A stretch of DNA of 64,000 nt from Calliopum simillimum (lineage: Eukaryota; Arthropoda; Insecta; Diptera; Lauxaniidae): positions 48,789,061-48,853,060 of the forward strand of contig OX638369.1 in assembly GCA_951812925.1 (NCBI GenBank), written 5' to 3'. This document shows, one piece after another, positions 12,763 through 23,753 of the stretch. A program made the position numbers and the translations under genes. Every line of letters begins with the position of its first letter. The stretch's first letter is position 1. The notes under the pieces were generated by a model, which did no database searches, was not told the origin of the DNA, and saw only the letters and a list, made by a program, of their open reading frames with translations.

Positions 12763-12925
12763 CGAAAATATTTGAAAAATGTTTCACCGTCAGAATAAAA
12801 TAAAAAAAAAATAACAAACGATGAATAAAAATAGCGATGATTTCAAATCTGAAGGAACTTTTTAACTCGGACTGAAAGATTTTTTTAAATTCCGATTTAT
12901 TGAAAAAAGGAACAACGAACCAGAC
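12763..12925 (+). repeat. dispersed repeat shared with 26,178-26,350
   Basis: Both copies contain CGCGCGAAAATA, then ACCGTCAGAAT, then AACGAT with AAAA and GATTTCAAATCTGAA (ATTTCAAATCTGAA in the other), in the same order and orientation, with later similarity around GATTTTTTT. No coding. The second copy lies in the loop of a foldback element. Confidence 0.6.
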
Positions 12926-15272
12926 AGCAGAAATTAGTTGAGGGTGAGTTCAAGATAGCTCCATATACATACTTTTGTCCCCATATCCTTTTTATATTAT
13001 TCAGAGGTACTCCTATTTAAAAGATAAATAACTCAGAAAGTATTAATTCAATTGGAAAATGGTATGAACACGGCTTATTAAAGTTAATTTTAGCTATCTC
13101 AAAATAGTAATTTTGACGTGATAAAGTAATCAAGTACATATTCGCAATTACGAGATAGCATTCTATCATAAACGGCTACAAGAACCGAGAACTGAAAACA
13201 ATGCTTGGAGTAGACGCACGAAGGGCAATATCCACTTTCTTGTTACCTCTAAGAATCTAAGCTTAGTGTTTGGTACTTATATTTCGTTTCAAGAGGTTAC
13301 GATAAAAATATTTTCTAATTTTCATATTTTTCCGACTGTTAGATAAACTTTAAAAAGCCGTTACCTAGAAGTTTCTAGCATACCTATTTAAAAAATTATA
13401 CGTTTTTTGGAAGAATTTCAGCAGTAAGCTAAGTACACATTTACATTAGATAGTATCACAAAAAAAAGCGTTCAGTTTAAACCGATCATTTCAAAAGCTT
13501 ATCTGAAATGCTTTTTAAACTAAGATATTCAACTGGGCTTTTCGTTACCGTTTTGCTTGTGCTGGCATCGTAGAACAAATAGGTTCTTTGTCTATAGCAA
13601 CATAAATATATGCAAGATAGTTAGCAAAATATGATGCTTGTGCCATGGCTGAGCTGCTGCTAAAGCAGAAGTAATGTGCCAATATATTAAAATAAGGGTT
13701 CGACCAAGGGTCAGTTTTTAAGAAAAAAAGGCAACAAATTTCGATTCTCAAAATCCAGACAAGTTAGCGCAATTCTAGTTTCGGATTTGGATTCAGCATA
13801 AAAAAAGCGTCTTAAATTGGCATTTTTGTTTTTATTTGATGGTTTTTAATTTTTAGGTTTTTTGTTGAATATGGAAAATTTTATTAAAACTAGGATTTTT
13901 CCAAAAAAAAACCACATATCGCCACGTCAATGCTTCAACTAGGTTACTTCAATTTTCTAGTTTTGATATAATTCAATTTTAATATATTTAAAAATTTGAA
14001 TTTACACTGAATTTCGACTTTTTTTGTTTTGTCTTTTTCTTATAACTTTGCAATTATGCCACTTTAGAGAACTTTTCGACTGGATTGTGCACAAAAACAT
14101 GAGGAATATCATAGGCCAGTTATATAATTTTATGGAAATATATGATGGTACGTGAAGTTCCCCTGATACTAGTTCAGAAGAAAACTCACAATTGGCTTTT
14201 TTTTCGAATTAAAATCGATTTCAACTAGCCGTGTCATAAGTATTCAAACTGGTCAGTGTAGGCCTAACTTTTTTTTTTTTTGAAAGTTAATGAACATGTG
14301 GACTGCCGACGTGCAAAACGCTTTTGGTTATACGACTTTCATGGGTTGATATATCTACATAGTTCTATTTAAAAAATTACGCTTATTTCATATTTGAAGG
14401 AACTGATTCGCAGCACCTAACTGGAAAATATGCTGTAAGAGTATGTGTTTTGTTTCCATTGCATTTTCAGTTATAAGTAACTAGTAATGATGTCATTTTA
14501 TTGTAATTGTTGCTGCTGTTTTTGGTGATATTGTTTTAGTGAGTTTCAGCAACTATGTAACTAACCTCTACACTATAGGTCAAAAGATAAACTTTTCTGG
14601 ACAAAAATCAATTTTTACAAGTATTGCTATTTAAGTTTTGTCGATGCAGTGTCACGAAGAACACTTCAAAATTCAATTCCATGTAACAAGCAAAAAGAGG
14701 GTGGCATCGAAGAAGTGCCACACCCACTTTTTAACCATTGAAAATTTTGATTCAATATTACTCGACAACGACTTTTGATAAAAATTTAGGAGATGTTACT
14801 CATGGAAACAGGGATTAATATGTGATACAAAGTTATATCGGAAAAACTCGTTGAAGGGTGTGGCACAGCCCACAAAAATATAATACGCTATAAAAAGGAA
14901 TCTGAATTTAACTGTAGATTCTAATTTCTATTAAGTACCTACGAACTGAAAGTAGGCAAAATATCGCCTGTGGGCGTGGAACCTTTTTATACAAGTAAAA
15001 CACGTTAAATGTTATTTCTCGCAAATGGTACAACATATTTTGATGAAATTTGCGGATTTGGATCATGAGTATCTAAAGCATAACGAAAAGAAAGCGTTAG
15101 TTAATAATTGCCACGCCCACTTTTTCCATAGTAAAAACTTTGGTTAATTACTCTGGCATAAAAAAAAAGATGGAATGACCTTTTTATTTCTTATGCGCAG
15201 TCTTATGTATTTTTTGACGTTGAATCCATCTTCATCAGCAGAATTGTCATTATACCTGCAGGATTTTCCTTT
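12926..15272. other. non-coding, old repeat debris
   Basis: A GCCACACCCACTTTTT/GCCACGCCCACTTTTT word occurs near 14,725 and 15,110, with similar sequence after it (ATTACTC), and a related GGGCGTGG word occurs near 14,975. This suggests an old internally repeated element. Near 13,025 a TAACTCAGAAAGTA word matches the foldback repeat at 15,273-15,760. No protein-coding signal. Confidence 0.45.
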
Positions 15273-15760
15273 CTTAAAATTGAAGAAAACGTTGTGTTCA
15301 GTCTTACAGCGTAGCTACAAGAAAAGTAGATTCTTTTTTTTAATGGTTAGCCACACTCTTCCTTATCAAAATATCCTTTCTGACTTTTCCAATAGGATTC
15401 TTACTTTCCGAGTTATGATCCTTTGAAAATAAGGTATTTCAGCCCCCATACCAAAGGCATATCCAATTTTTTATTTAAGGGCATTTCCCTTGTTGGCACT
15501 ATTACATTGCATACCCTGCAACAGATTTAAACTCATTTTGAGGGTTTTTGGCCATAAATCGGTTTCTCGATACTAATACAATTTCGTCGTTTGAATGGGG
15601 GCTGAAAGACCTTCCCCTCAAATGATCATAACTCAGAAAGTAAGAGTTCTATCGGAAAAGTCTGTAGGTAAATTTTAGTGCCATTAAAAAAAAAAAAGAA
15701 TTTCATCTTTTCTTGTAGCTACACCACAAGCCTGAAAACAGCATTTTCTCCAATTTCAGG
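15273..15760. repeat. foldback repeat with ~165-bp arms
   Basis: The left arm (about 15,273-15,449) reads, reverse-complemented, much like the right arm (about 15,596-15,760). Shared words in the same order are GGGGGCTGAAA, ATCATAACTC.GAAAGTAAG, GGAAAAGTC, TGTAGCTACAAGAAAAG and TTTTC..TTC.AATT. The loop is about 145 bp. A direct, more diverged copy of the right arm lies at 17,089-17,255. No coding was found. Confidence 0.7.
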
Positions 15761-17010
15761 TAAGGATATCTCGAAATAATGCGGGTAAATTATACTTTTA
15801 CTTATTTATTTACCAACATTTAAATTTTATCGCAATTTCGTATCAGGAGTGCTGCTTCGTTAGGTCTCCTTTTTTCGGTTCTTTTATTTCACCAAGCATA
15901 AATTTTGAACTTTTGATATTTTTCTATTGTTTTCAAATTTTTTCTTATCATTTGGGAAAATAAATTGGGGTTACCTGGAGAGTTTTCCGGTATTTTTGCA
16001 AATGAGTTATTTTGTAGATTTCGATGTGGTCTTTCGGAACTTCAACTACAATTGTGTTCGCTCGCCCCATTATATTAGAAAAATGGCGCCCAAAATCAGA
16101 TTTTTAGAAATACCTTTTTAACGGTTACTTCTAGCGAAACATATTATTGCTTAATATTGTATGTAGCTTATAAAATTTCTATGAAAATGACCCTTGAATT
16201 TTTTTCGTACGAATTAAATTACGTTAACTCATGAACGGTGAGCCACACGTTTAAAGTAAAAATATCTTCTTTATATGGGGAATTACTCGCACTATAAGCT
16301 AGTTATTTTAGGTTGGTTGAACAAATATCTTCTATACTATAAGCCATACGAAAAGAACAATATGTATCTCTTAGTGCAAGTAATCTTCTATAAACAAGTA
16401 TTTTTACTTTAAACGTTTGACTCACCGTTCATGAATTATCGTAACTTAAATCTCAACACATCACTGTGCGCAGTCATAAGTGGCATGCACAATTTAGGGG
16501 TATGTGGGGTAAAGTGGGAAATTTTTTTTCGAAGCTCCATAAAATGAACAAAATTTCTTATTTTTCCATGTTTCAACTTCCTATAGTAAAGGAAATTTAA
16601 TAAGCTATATTTTTAACCGAAGATACGAACCAAAAATATGGATTTTCTATTGAGAACTACGCTATGACCGAAGATGCCCAACATGGCAAAAATTATAAGT
16701 CGTGGGGTAAAGTGGGAAACTTTCAAAAAGTCATTAAAACTAACACAAATGCTGAAACAAAGTTTTAATATCTTTATTTTAAGTCAAAAAAGGTTCAGAG
16801 AACACACCCATAAGAGCAAATATGGAAAAAAAAATAATTTTGCTGGAAAAATATAGATGAAAAACGTGTTTGAAAAAATGTGTTTAACTGTTTCAGAACC
16901 GTAAGGAATTGGTAGCTTATGCAACCATGTTAGCTATTTAAAATGGTCTATTGGGCGTCCAGAAAACATATTTTAAAATAAAAATTTTAACGGTTTTTCT
17001 GGAATTTTCT

Positions 17011-17041
17011 GGGACATATGTGTCCCTATGGTCGTTAAAGG
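17011..17041. repeat. solitary end of the GGGACATATGTGTCCC element
   Basis: Reads GGGACATATGTGTCCC then TATGGTCGTTAAAGG, matching the right-end orientation of the TTAA-type element at 17,414-17,785. No partner end was found to its left, so it looks like a fragment. Confidence 0.6.
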
Positions 17042-17413
17042 AGACTTTTTCCCTATACATTTTTATATGGGGAAAATATGCCCTTATTTCAAAGGGTGAT
17101 AACTCGGAAAGTAAGGGTCCAATTGAAAGGTATGGTTTGATAGGTAAAATTAGGGCTATTAGATGCCAACAAAAGAGCTAAAATAAACCATCTCCTGGAA
17201 CTACACCGCAAGATTGAAAACAGCGCTTTCTCAGCTTCAAGCACGGATATCTCGAAATTCTGAAGTATATGTGCAATTCTGGCCTCGGATTCGAATTCAG
17301 TGTTAAAAAGTACGTTACAGAACATATGTCTACTAACAGGTTCATTAAATTTTTTTATTTTGATTGCCTGTGAAATTGGTAAAATTGTAGTACAAAAGTG
17401 AGTTGAAAAGTTA

Positions 17414-17785
17414 CCCTTTACGACCATAGGGACACCGGTGTCCCATTTTGAATTTGATACTAAACTTAAATAATGGTTCAATTAATGTATAAAACAACAA
17501 TATATTTACATATCAACAATTATTTCACACTATAATATGATTAAAAACAATTAAACACCTATAAATTCTGCTGTAAGGTATATCAATAGTTCACCACACA
17601 AACTGTCACATTAGAATGATCATACAAATATAACGGTGCTTCTGATGGTGTAGCCAGATTTAATAGGAATGAAGGAAGCGTTTAGGAACTTATAAATGTC
17701 AAAATTACATATATCGGTTTCTTACTTATTTAAATACAATTTATTTTTGGCTTGGGACACATATGTCCCTATGGTCCTGAAAGGG
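17414..17785. mobile_element. short TTAA-type (piggyBac-like) MITE
   Basis: The ends are inverted: CCCTTTACGACCATAGGGAC on the left and CCCTTTCAGGACCATAGGGA on the right (reverse-complemented), related by a 1-nt indel. Both are followed by a short palindrome (GGGACACCGGTGTCCC; GGGACATATGTGTCCC). The right flank is TTAA (17,786-17,789). The left flank is GTTA directly before CCC, so the duplication has lost one base or the assignment is slightly off. Length is 372 bp with no transposase. It sits inside the broken arm of a foldback repeat. Confidence 0.65.
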
Positions 17786-18204
17786 TTAAAAAAAAGGTGA
17801 AATTGTAGCTATTCGTCGTTCTCTGATGAAACATCCAAAGTTGAAATTCTGAAATCTGTAAAATAATTCATTTGCAAAAATCCCGGAAAACTTTCCAGGT
17901 AAAACTGCCAAATGACTGTACTATATTCTCAACGGTAAATTTACCATTTTGAAAGCATGAAAACTGGAGGCGAAAAGTTACGAATTTCATCACAAAAAAT
18001 AGCTATGAATAAAAACAATGGACTAAAATTATAAGATCAGATTGTCGACCAAACAGGGATCGGTCTCCAGGTACTCTATTATTATCCGCAGTAAAATTTG
18101 CATTTAAAAAAAAAAAAGAAACTAATTTTGGCACCATGCTAATTTTATAAATGTACGAACGAAGAGTTGTTTCGATTTACTATTTCATATTTTTTCAAAT
18201 ATCA

Positions 18205-20262
18205 AATTCACATTTGAGGAGTGATTTTTCAAAAGGGCGTAAAACCACTTCCAACCTCGAACAAACCCAAGGATGCCATCGCCATTACCATGCTAAAATG
18301 CATCATCTTGTTCAAAATTCTTCACAAAAAATGCATTTTCCCAAGATAAAATCGTGATCAAAAGTCGCATTTCAGAACAAAATGGCCTATTTCCATTAGC
18401 CCAGGAAAATAAGACGAAAAAAAAGCTTCTGTGCGAAAAAATTCCCAGTGGAAATTTTTCACCGGAATGGTCTTTATTTATGCATGATGCACAAACTGTG
18501 AAAAGTCCATTGCAAAGTCGTGTGCACATAAAAAGTTATTAAGGCTTAAAGGTCGATAGAATCAGTTTTTTGCAAATATCTCGCTAATGCTAACTTTTAC
18601 AGAAAAATGTTGGCCTCCAATTTTGTAGCACAGGAAATTTCCTACAAAAGTACGTTAAAAGTATTTGCGTACGACTTCTAGTTTAGGAGATCACTCACTT
18701 TAAAAAGTTGTTAACAGCTATGATATGAAATACTACCCATGAGTTCATATTAAAATATCTTACTTTTTAAATTGTAATAACTCTTCAATGAGAAGTTGTA
18801 CAAACAAAATTAAAATGCCGTTTAAAAGATAATTTAATTTTCTATATACCGTATAAAATTTTTTTTTCGAACGGCTCATGACCTTACAAACATTCTTGAA
18901 TAACCGTTAAGGCTTCAAAATTACTGGTTTTTTAAGGATATCTGCGAATTGGTAAGTTCCACGATGAAAAGTAATAAGACCAAATTTGTAGAGAATTACA
19001 ACATCTACAAAAAATAAGCGATATGTGTACACATAAAATTAACCGTATAGAAGATATTCAATAGAAACCGGTTTTTTGGCATTTTAAGGGTTTTTTTGGA
19101 ATATCTTCTAAACGGTTACTTCTATGTGTACACATATAGCTTATTTTTTGTAGATCTTGTAATTCTCTACAAATTTGGTCCCATTACTTTTCATCGTGGT
19201 ACTTACCAATTCGCAGATATCCTTAAAAAACCAGTAATTTCGAAGCCTTAACGGTTATTCAAGAATATTTTTAAGGTCATGAGCCGTTCGAAAAAAAAAA
19301 TTTTATACGGTAGGTATATAGAAAGTTAAATTATCTTTTAAACGGCATTTTAATTTTGTTTGTACAACTTCTCATTGAAGAGTTATTGCAATTTAAAAAG
19401 TAAGATATTTTAATATGAACTCATAGGTAGTATTTCATATCGTCGGGTTAAAACTACAACTAGACATCTACATTTTTTATGTTTTGAGAAAAAAGCGTTT
19501 TAAGTTTTTTGAAATTTGTTTTTTGTATGGGATTTTGCAGTTTTCTGCTTTTTATTCATTGTATAAAATTGGATGGAAAATACATTTCAAAAAACTGTCT
19601 AGACTGGGGCATAGAGCCGTTTTTTCTTCATGTTTCTGCATACTTAACTCAAAACATCAATATATGTAGATGTCCAGTTGTAGTTTTAACCCGACGATAT
19701 CATAACTGTTAACAACTTTTTAAATTGGGTGATCTCCTAAACTATAAGTCGTACGCAAATACTTTTAACGTACTTTTGTAGGAAATTTCCTGTGCTACAA
19801 AATTGGAGACCAACATTTTTCTGTAAAAGTTAGCATTAGCGAGATATTTGCAAAAAACTGATTTTAGCGACCTTTGAGCCTTAATAACTTTTTATGCGCA
19901 CATGACTTTGCAATGGACTTTTCACAGTTTGTGTATCATGCATAAATAAAGACAATTCCGGTAAAAAATTTCCACTGGGAATTTTTTCGTAGAAAATGTC
20001 TTATTTTCCTGGGCTACATATAATTTCATAGAAATGTTTAGAGTTTGATACAAAAAAACGTATTTCGAATAGTAGCCAAAAAAACTTTTAATATTTTTTA
20101 TATGCCCCAGGCTATATATGTAGGTGCTTACATACCATGCCTATAAGCATTAAAAAAAATAAGTTATTGTAAACAGCCCATAAAAGTTTTTTCTCATTAT
20201 TGAAAATTTGTTTAACATGGTTTTACGCCCTTTTGAAAAATTACTCCTCATTTTTAAGTTTC
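18205..20262. repeat. large imperfect palindrome (~2.06 kb foldback, family B)
   Basis: The two halves are inverted copies about a centre near 19,079. Matching blocks, outermost first, are CAAAAGGGCGTAAAACCA (outermost pair, near 18,240 and 20,215-20,235), CAGTGGAAATTTTT, GAAATTTCCTACAAAAGTAC, TTTAAAAGATAATTTAA, AAAAATTTT beside TTCGAACGGCTCATGACC, ATATCTGCGAATTGGTAAG, and TGTGTACACAT near the centre. Most blocks differ by only a few bases. The right arm carries a 258-bp MITE (19,440-19,697) that the left arm lacks. The segments 18,250-18,400 and 20,030-20,210 do not match each other. No coding; short ORFs here are chance. Confidence 0.8.
19440..19697. mobile_element. 258-bp MITE with TA target duplication
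   Basis: Terminal inverted repeats begin TCGTCGGGTTAAAACTACAA on both strands and extend for about 34 bp with one mismatch, through ACATCTACAT. The element is flanked by TA (19,438-19,439 and 19,698-19,699). The other arm of the host palindrome gives the uninterrupted sequence (TTTCATATCATAG in that orientation), confirming insertion and the TA duplication. A 4-bp ATAT duplication with ends starting CGTCGGG is an equally possible reading. No transposase, so Tc1/mariner-type mobilisation is inferred only from the TA. Confidence 0.85.
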
Positions 20263-22683
20263 AATTATGTTTACCTTTAAAAATCATTAACTCCTTTCAA
20301 AGTTCTATCACCCTCATCGTAGAATATTCACTAGAAGTAGATATCGCTTAGAACTCTGCAGTTTTGTACAAGTAAACACACATCACTAGTTGCATTTGTT
20401 GCGCGCCATTTTTTCCTTATTTTTTTTTTTCAAAACTTTGTCAACATCAAAAACCGTTAATTTTATTAGTATTTTTTTTACTTTAACCTCAATCAAGCGA
20501 CAATTTGACTGACGCTGTCGCTGTCATTTGTCAACTAAACCAATTTGACAGTTGACGGTTAACTTTCTTAGAAAGCACCAACAGCAAGGACAACCGGTAT
20601 TTTTTTAATAAACAACAACATGACACAATTTCATATGTTTTTGTTTTGTTGTTGCAATAATATTTCACTGTCGCCAAACTTTATTTTGTTGATATTTCGG
20701 ATTTTTATTTCATTTCGTATTTTATTTCATTTATTTATTACTTTGATGCTTAACACTTGAATGCCATAAATTGGTTTTTTATGATTTTTAGCACGCACGC
20801 ACGCATCATTTTTCTTTCACAATTTTCGCGTTTTCCATTTTTCGAATGTATGCAAAAACACAAACACAAACAAATGAAAAAAGATTTGACTTCAAAAAAG
20901 AGAAAAACTTCATGCGTTAAATTTTATGATACCGCCCGTAGCAATAGAATTCGCAATTTCAACTAAACATGAACTAAGTGTTGTTAGCGTTTATGAATTT
21001 CGATGTGCGACTAAATCGAAGTCGAAGTCCGATGAACACTCGTCGTCAACAGCGTCGCGTAGTCGTTCTTACCGAGTGCTGTTACATTATGTTATTCAAC
21101 TTTATGTTGCTCACACTTGATAGCGCAAGCAAAAGCAGCAGCAGCAGCAGCACAAAGTTGTTCGTGTGTTCGTTTATGCGCAATCGTCCTTTTGTTGTTC
21201 GTTCATCGTATGCTGGCTGCTTTCGTCGTTATGCGTACGTAAGTACTTGGTGTTGCTGTTGTGCTCAGGTGTTACGGTATATGCGAGAGGTTAAGCAACA
21301 TGTTGATAAAAGGTCATAAGCTCATATTGCAAAGACTCTTTTTTGTACTCGTGTTTTCGTTAGAGCTTTACGCTCCAACAACAGCAGCAAGTATCAGAGC
21401 AGCTTTTGTCGAAGCTTCTTTTATCAGCGGTTTTATTTATCAGTCCTTAGACAATTGGCCTAGGTTAGTGTTAATTTTTATGTGTCTTGACGTAAAATTA
21501 GTTGCAATAAAAATATTGCGCAGGTTTTGTAGATTGTATGCGCGCTCTCTCTCGCTCTGTTTGTTTCTCGTACTTATTCTCTTTTTGATTCAATAATGGG
21601 ACCATTTTTCGTTGAAATCTTACGCATAAATCAAATAAACAAAATTTCTACCAATTTTAATAGAACGAAATTTATCTCTAATTAAAAGTAGAACAGCGAG
21701 AGCTAGAGAGCGCTCGCTCTGTATCCTTTCTGTACCTTTTTTCATAAAAATTTAAGCATAATTTTTGTAGTGAATTTACTTAGTGCATAGAGAGCATATG
21801 ATTTAAAGCTGAGTACATATATATTTGCATTTCATATGAAAGCGCTGAACGTTTTTTCTTTTTTGAAAATGTTTAAAAAAAACTTTTCTATGCTCAAGTT
21901 TTTGGTGATAGACGAAGAACTTTAACTTCATGAACTTCTAAAGATCGATTTCATGTAAACTTTTTAACGAAATTCTGAATTAAAGCTCAAAGTATATATA
22001 TTACTTGGTGTACTAGCCGTGCCTGATTTCGTTTTCAAAGACTTTTCATTTGGTAAGCGAATAGTTTGGAAGTTGTAATAGAGGGCGAAAATGGATTTTT
22101 GTTCAACATCTCGAAAATCAAGTTATGTATATGTGAAAAATTGGATTAAATTCAAAGTTGTAGAGTACGTAAGGTACCATTTATATTTCGGGAACTAGCA
22201 ACGCTAAAGTCAATAGATAAAATCTGGCAACACCATAATAAAGTTTGACATTTTTTACCATACACGTTCTCCAAGGTTTTGATGTACAAGTGTTATTTGT
22301 TTTGTTTGCAAGACTTTGATGAGTTTGATCTCTTGCCACTACTCGAAATATACCTTTAGGCCAAAAACATCTGGAGCCAAAATTTCACCCGAATCGGATC
22401 ATGGGAAAACGTGCCAATATGTCGATTTATATGATCTTTCAGTATTTTTTTTTTTTTTTTAACTTCATAGCATTACCGCTTGAAAAATTATCAACATCGT
22501 GTCATATTCGTGGTTAATAGTTTTATTTTTACAAGTGCAATAAATACAAATGAATCAATCGAAATGCTGAATGCAGTCTATATTTATGCAGTAAATTTAC
22601 TATATTTTTTGATCCAACAACGAATCCGACCAAAATGTTCTTACAACAGAATTTGCTTATTGCTTTCCAAAGTGGCTCTCAAA
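20263..22683. other. unique DNA, less AT-rich at 20,900-21,350
   Basis: Around 21,000-21,320 the sequence is richer in G/C, with a CAG run (AGCAGCAGCAGCAGCAGCAC near 21,136) and CGTCGT words, as often seen in fly 5' UTRs or regulatory DNA. Several overlapping short open frames occur, but none has a domain or splice context I can defend. Around 22,190-22,260 and 22,380-22,450 nothing is recognised. Confidence 0.4.
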
Positions 22684-23110
22684 GTCGGTTGTGGGCACCC
22701 AATATGGTCAGTTGTGGGCACCACTCTTTTTTATTTAATGCGTGTGATTTACTGAAATATCGTCGTGGATATCAACATAACAAATTTAAATGGTGTTCTT
22801 ATCCCTTTTATGATTTTTTAGTGGAAAGGAAAGAACCAATAGGCCCTTTAACGATATCGCTGAAAAAAAGTTGTTTTTATTAAGTGTGGGTGGTAAGGTG
22901 GCATACCACTTTGCAAAAAATCTCAGTATTGAGTTTCTAGACAAGTGGACCAAGGAGAAGATGGCAGACATGTCAGCAAGGGCAAGAAATTGCGTCACCT
23001 AGCCGGCTTAGTCTGCAAAACAATTGATCTGGCATTGACGCCGATTTGGTTGCCTTTAACTTCATATTTTTCCATTTTTGGCCGATTTTCTGAGGGTGCC
23101 CACAACCGAC
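22684..23110. mobile_element. 427-bp terminal-inverted-repeat element with 5-bp direct flank
   Basis: A perfect 16-bp inverted repeat GTCGGTTGTGGGCACC bounds the element, and TCAAA flanks both sides (22,679-22,683 and 23,111-23,115). A second partial copy of the end word (CAGTTGTGGGCACC) follows just inside the left end, and a third relative (GGTGCCCACACCCGAC) lies outside at 23,240-23,255. No transposase coding. The superfamily is not clear; a 5-bp duplication fits few common classes and may be chance. Confidence 0.6.
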
Positions 23111-23425
23111 TCAAAATTTTTCCAACTGACGAAATCAATTTACTTTCTTCATCAGTAGTAGTAAGGTCTCATTCATACTTATGTATATACCTGCATAATA
23201 TAAATTTGGTCAAAAGATATGAGTCGAAAACAAAATGGTGCCCACACCCGACACTATTCCCTTACCAAAAGAGAAAAAAAGACCAAGAAGAAAAAAAAAA
23301 AAATATTTTTAGTCTTTAAAGACCAAAGTGCCTACTGTGTGTATATACATCAGTTTCAATTTCAAAACTACTATACAGTGTACACATTAGATTTAGGAAA
23401 CAAGAAGAAGAAAATTTCATTTGAA

Positions 23426-23753
23426 AGACAATGGTCTTGGCCTATCACGCGATAATCGTTAAGACCAAGACTGCTTTTCAGTCTTGGTAATTTATAGTTA
23501 ATAGGTATTTCACGCCCTTTTCGAGTATATCATCATCTTTCAATTCGAAGTTTGGCATCTTAAAAACACAACTGCTTTGAAAAAAAAGGTTTCGAAATTT
23601 TTTAATACTCAATAATCTCTAGAAATTTTTTCAAGACCGAGACAAAGACTTAATGACCAAGATCAAGAATAAGACTCAATATCAAAAACAAGACCAAGAC
23701 TAAATGCAAGATCAAAACCGCTATGATTTTGGTGTTGGATTGCTCATCACTAG
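23426..23753. repeat. truncated copy of the CAAGAC hAT-type MITE
   Basis: Rich in GACCAAGACT/AGTCTTGGT words, like the element at 28,141-28,336, and ends with the same right terminus (TTGCTCATCACTA, ending 23,753). The matching left terminus TAGTGATGAGC is not found, so the left end is lost or rearranged. Confidence 0.6.

Larger units (their letters stand above)
15945..17935. repeat. foldback family A, two inverted arms interrupted by inserted DNA
   Basis: The left arm (15,945-16,290) is the inverted form of the block at 8,300-8,700: ACCTGGAGAGTTTTCC, GAAAAATGGCG, TTTTTAACGGTTAC and CTCATGAACGGTGAGCC appear in order. The right arm starts at about 16,372 (GTGCAAGTAATCTTC, CTCACCGTTCATGAATTA, GTGGCATGCACAATT). 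It breaks at about 16,495 and resumes at about 17,815 (CAAAGTTGAAATTCTGAAA, CGGAAAACTTTCCAGGTAA). The intervening ~1.3 kb is inserted or rearranged DNA that includes the TTAA-type element at 17,414. Confidence 0.65.

Noticed and set aside
20926..21319. Overlapping open frames in a less AT-rich region with CAG repeats
   Set aside because: Could be a 5' UTR or regulatory stretch, but none of the three frames shows a domain, and no splice structure is evident.
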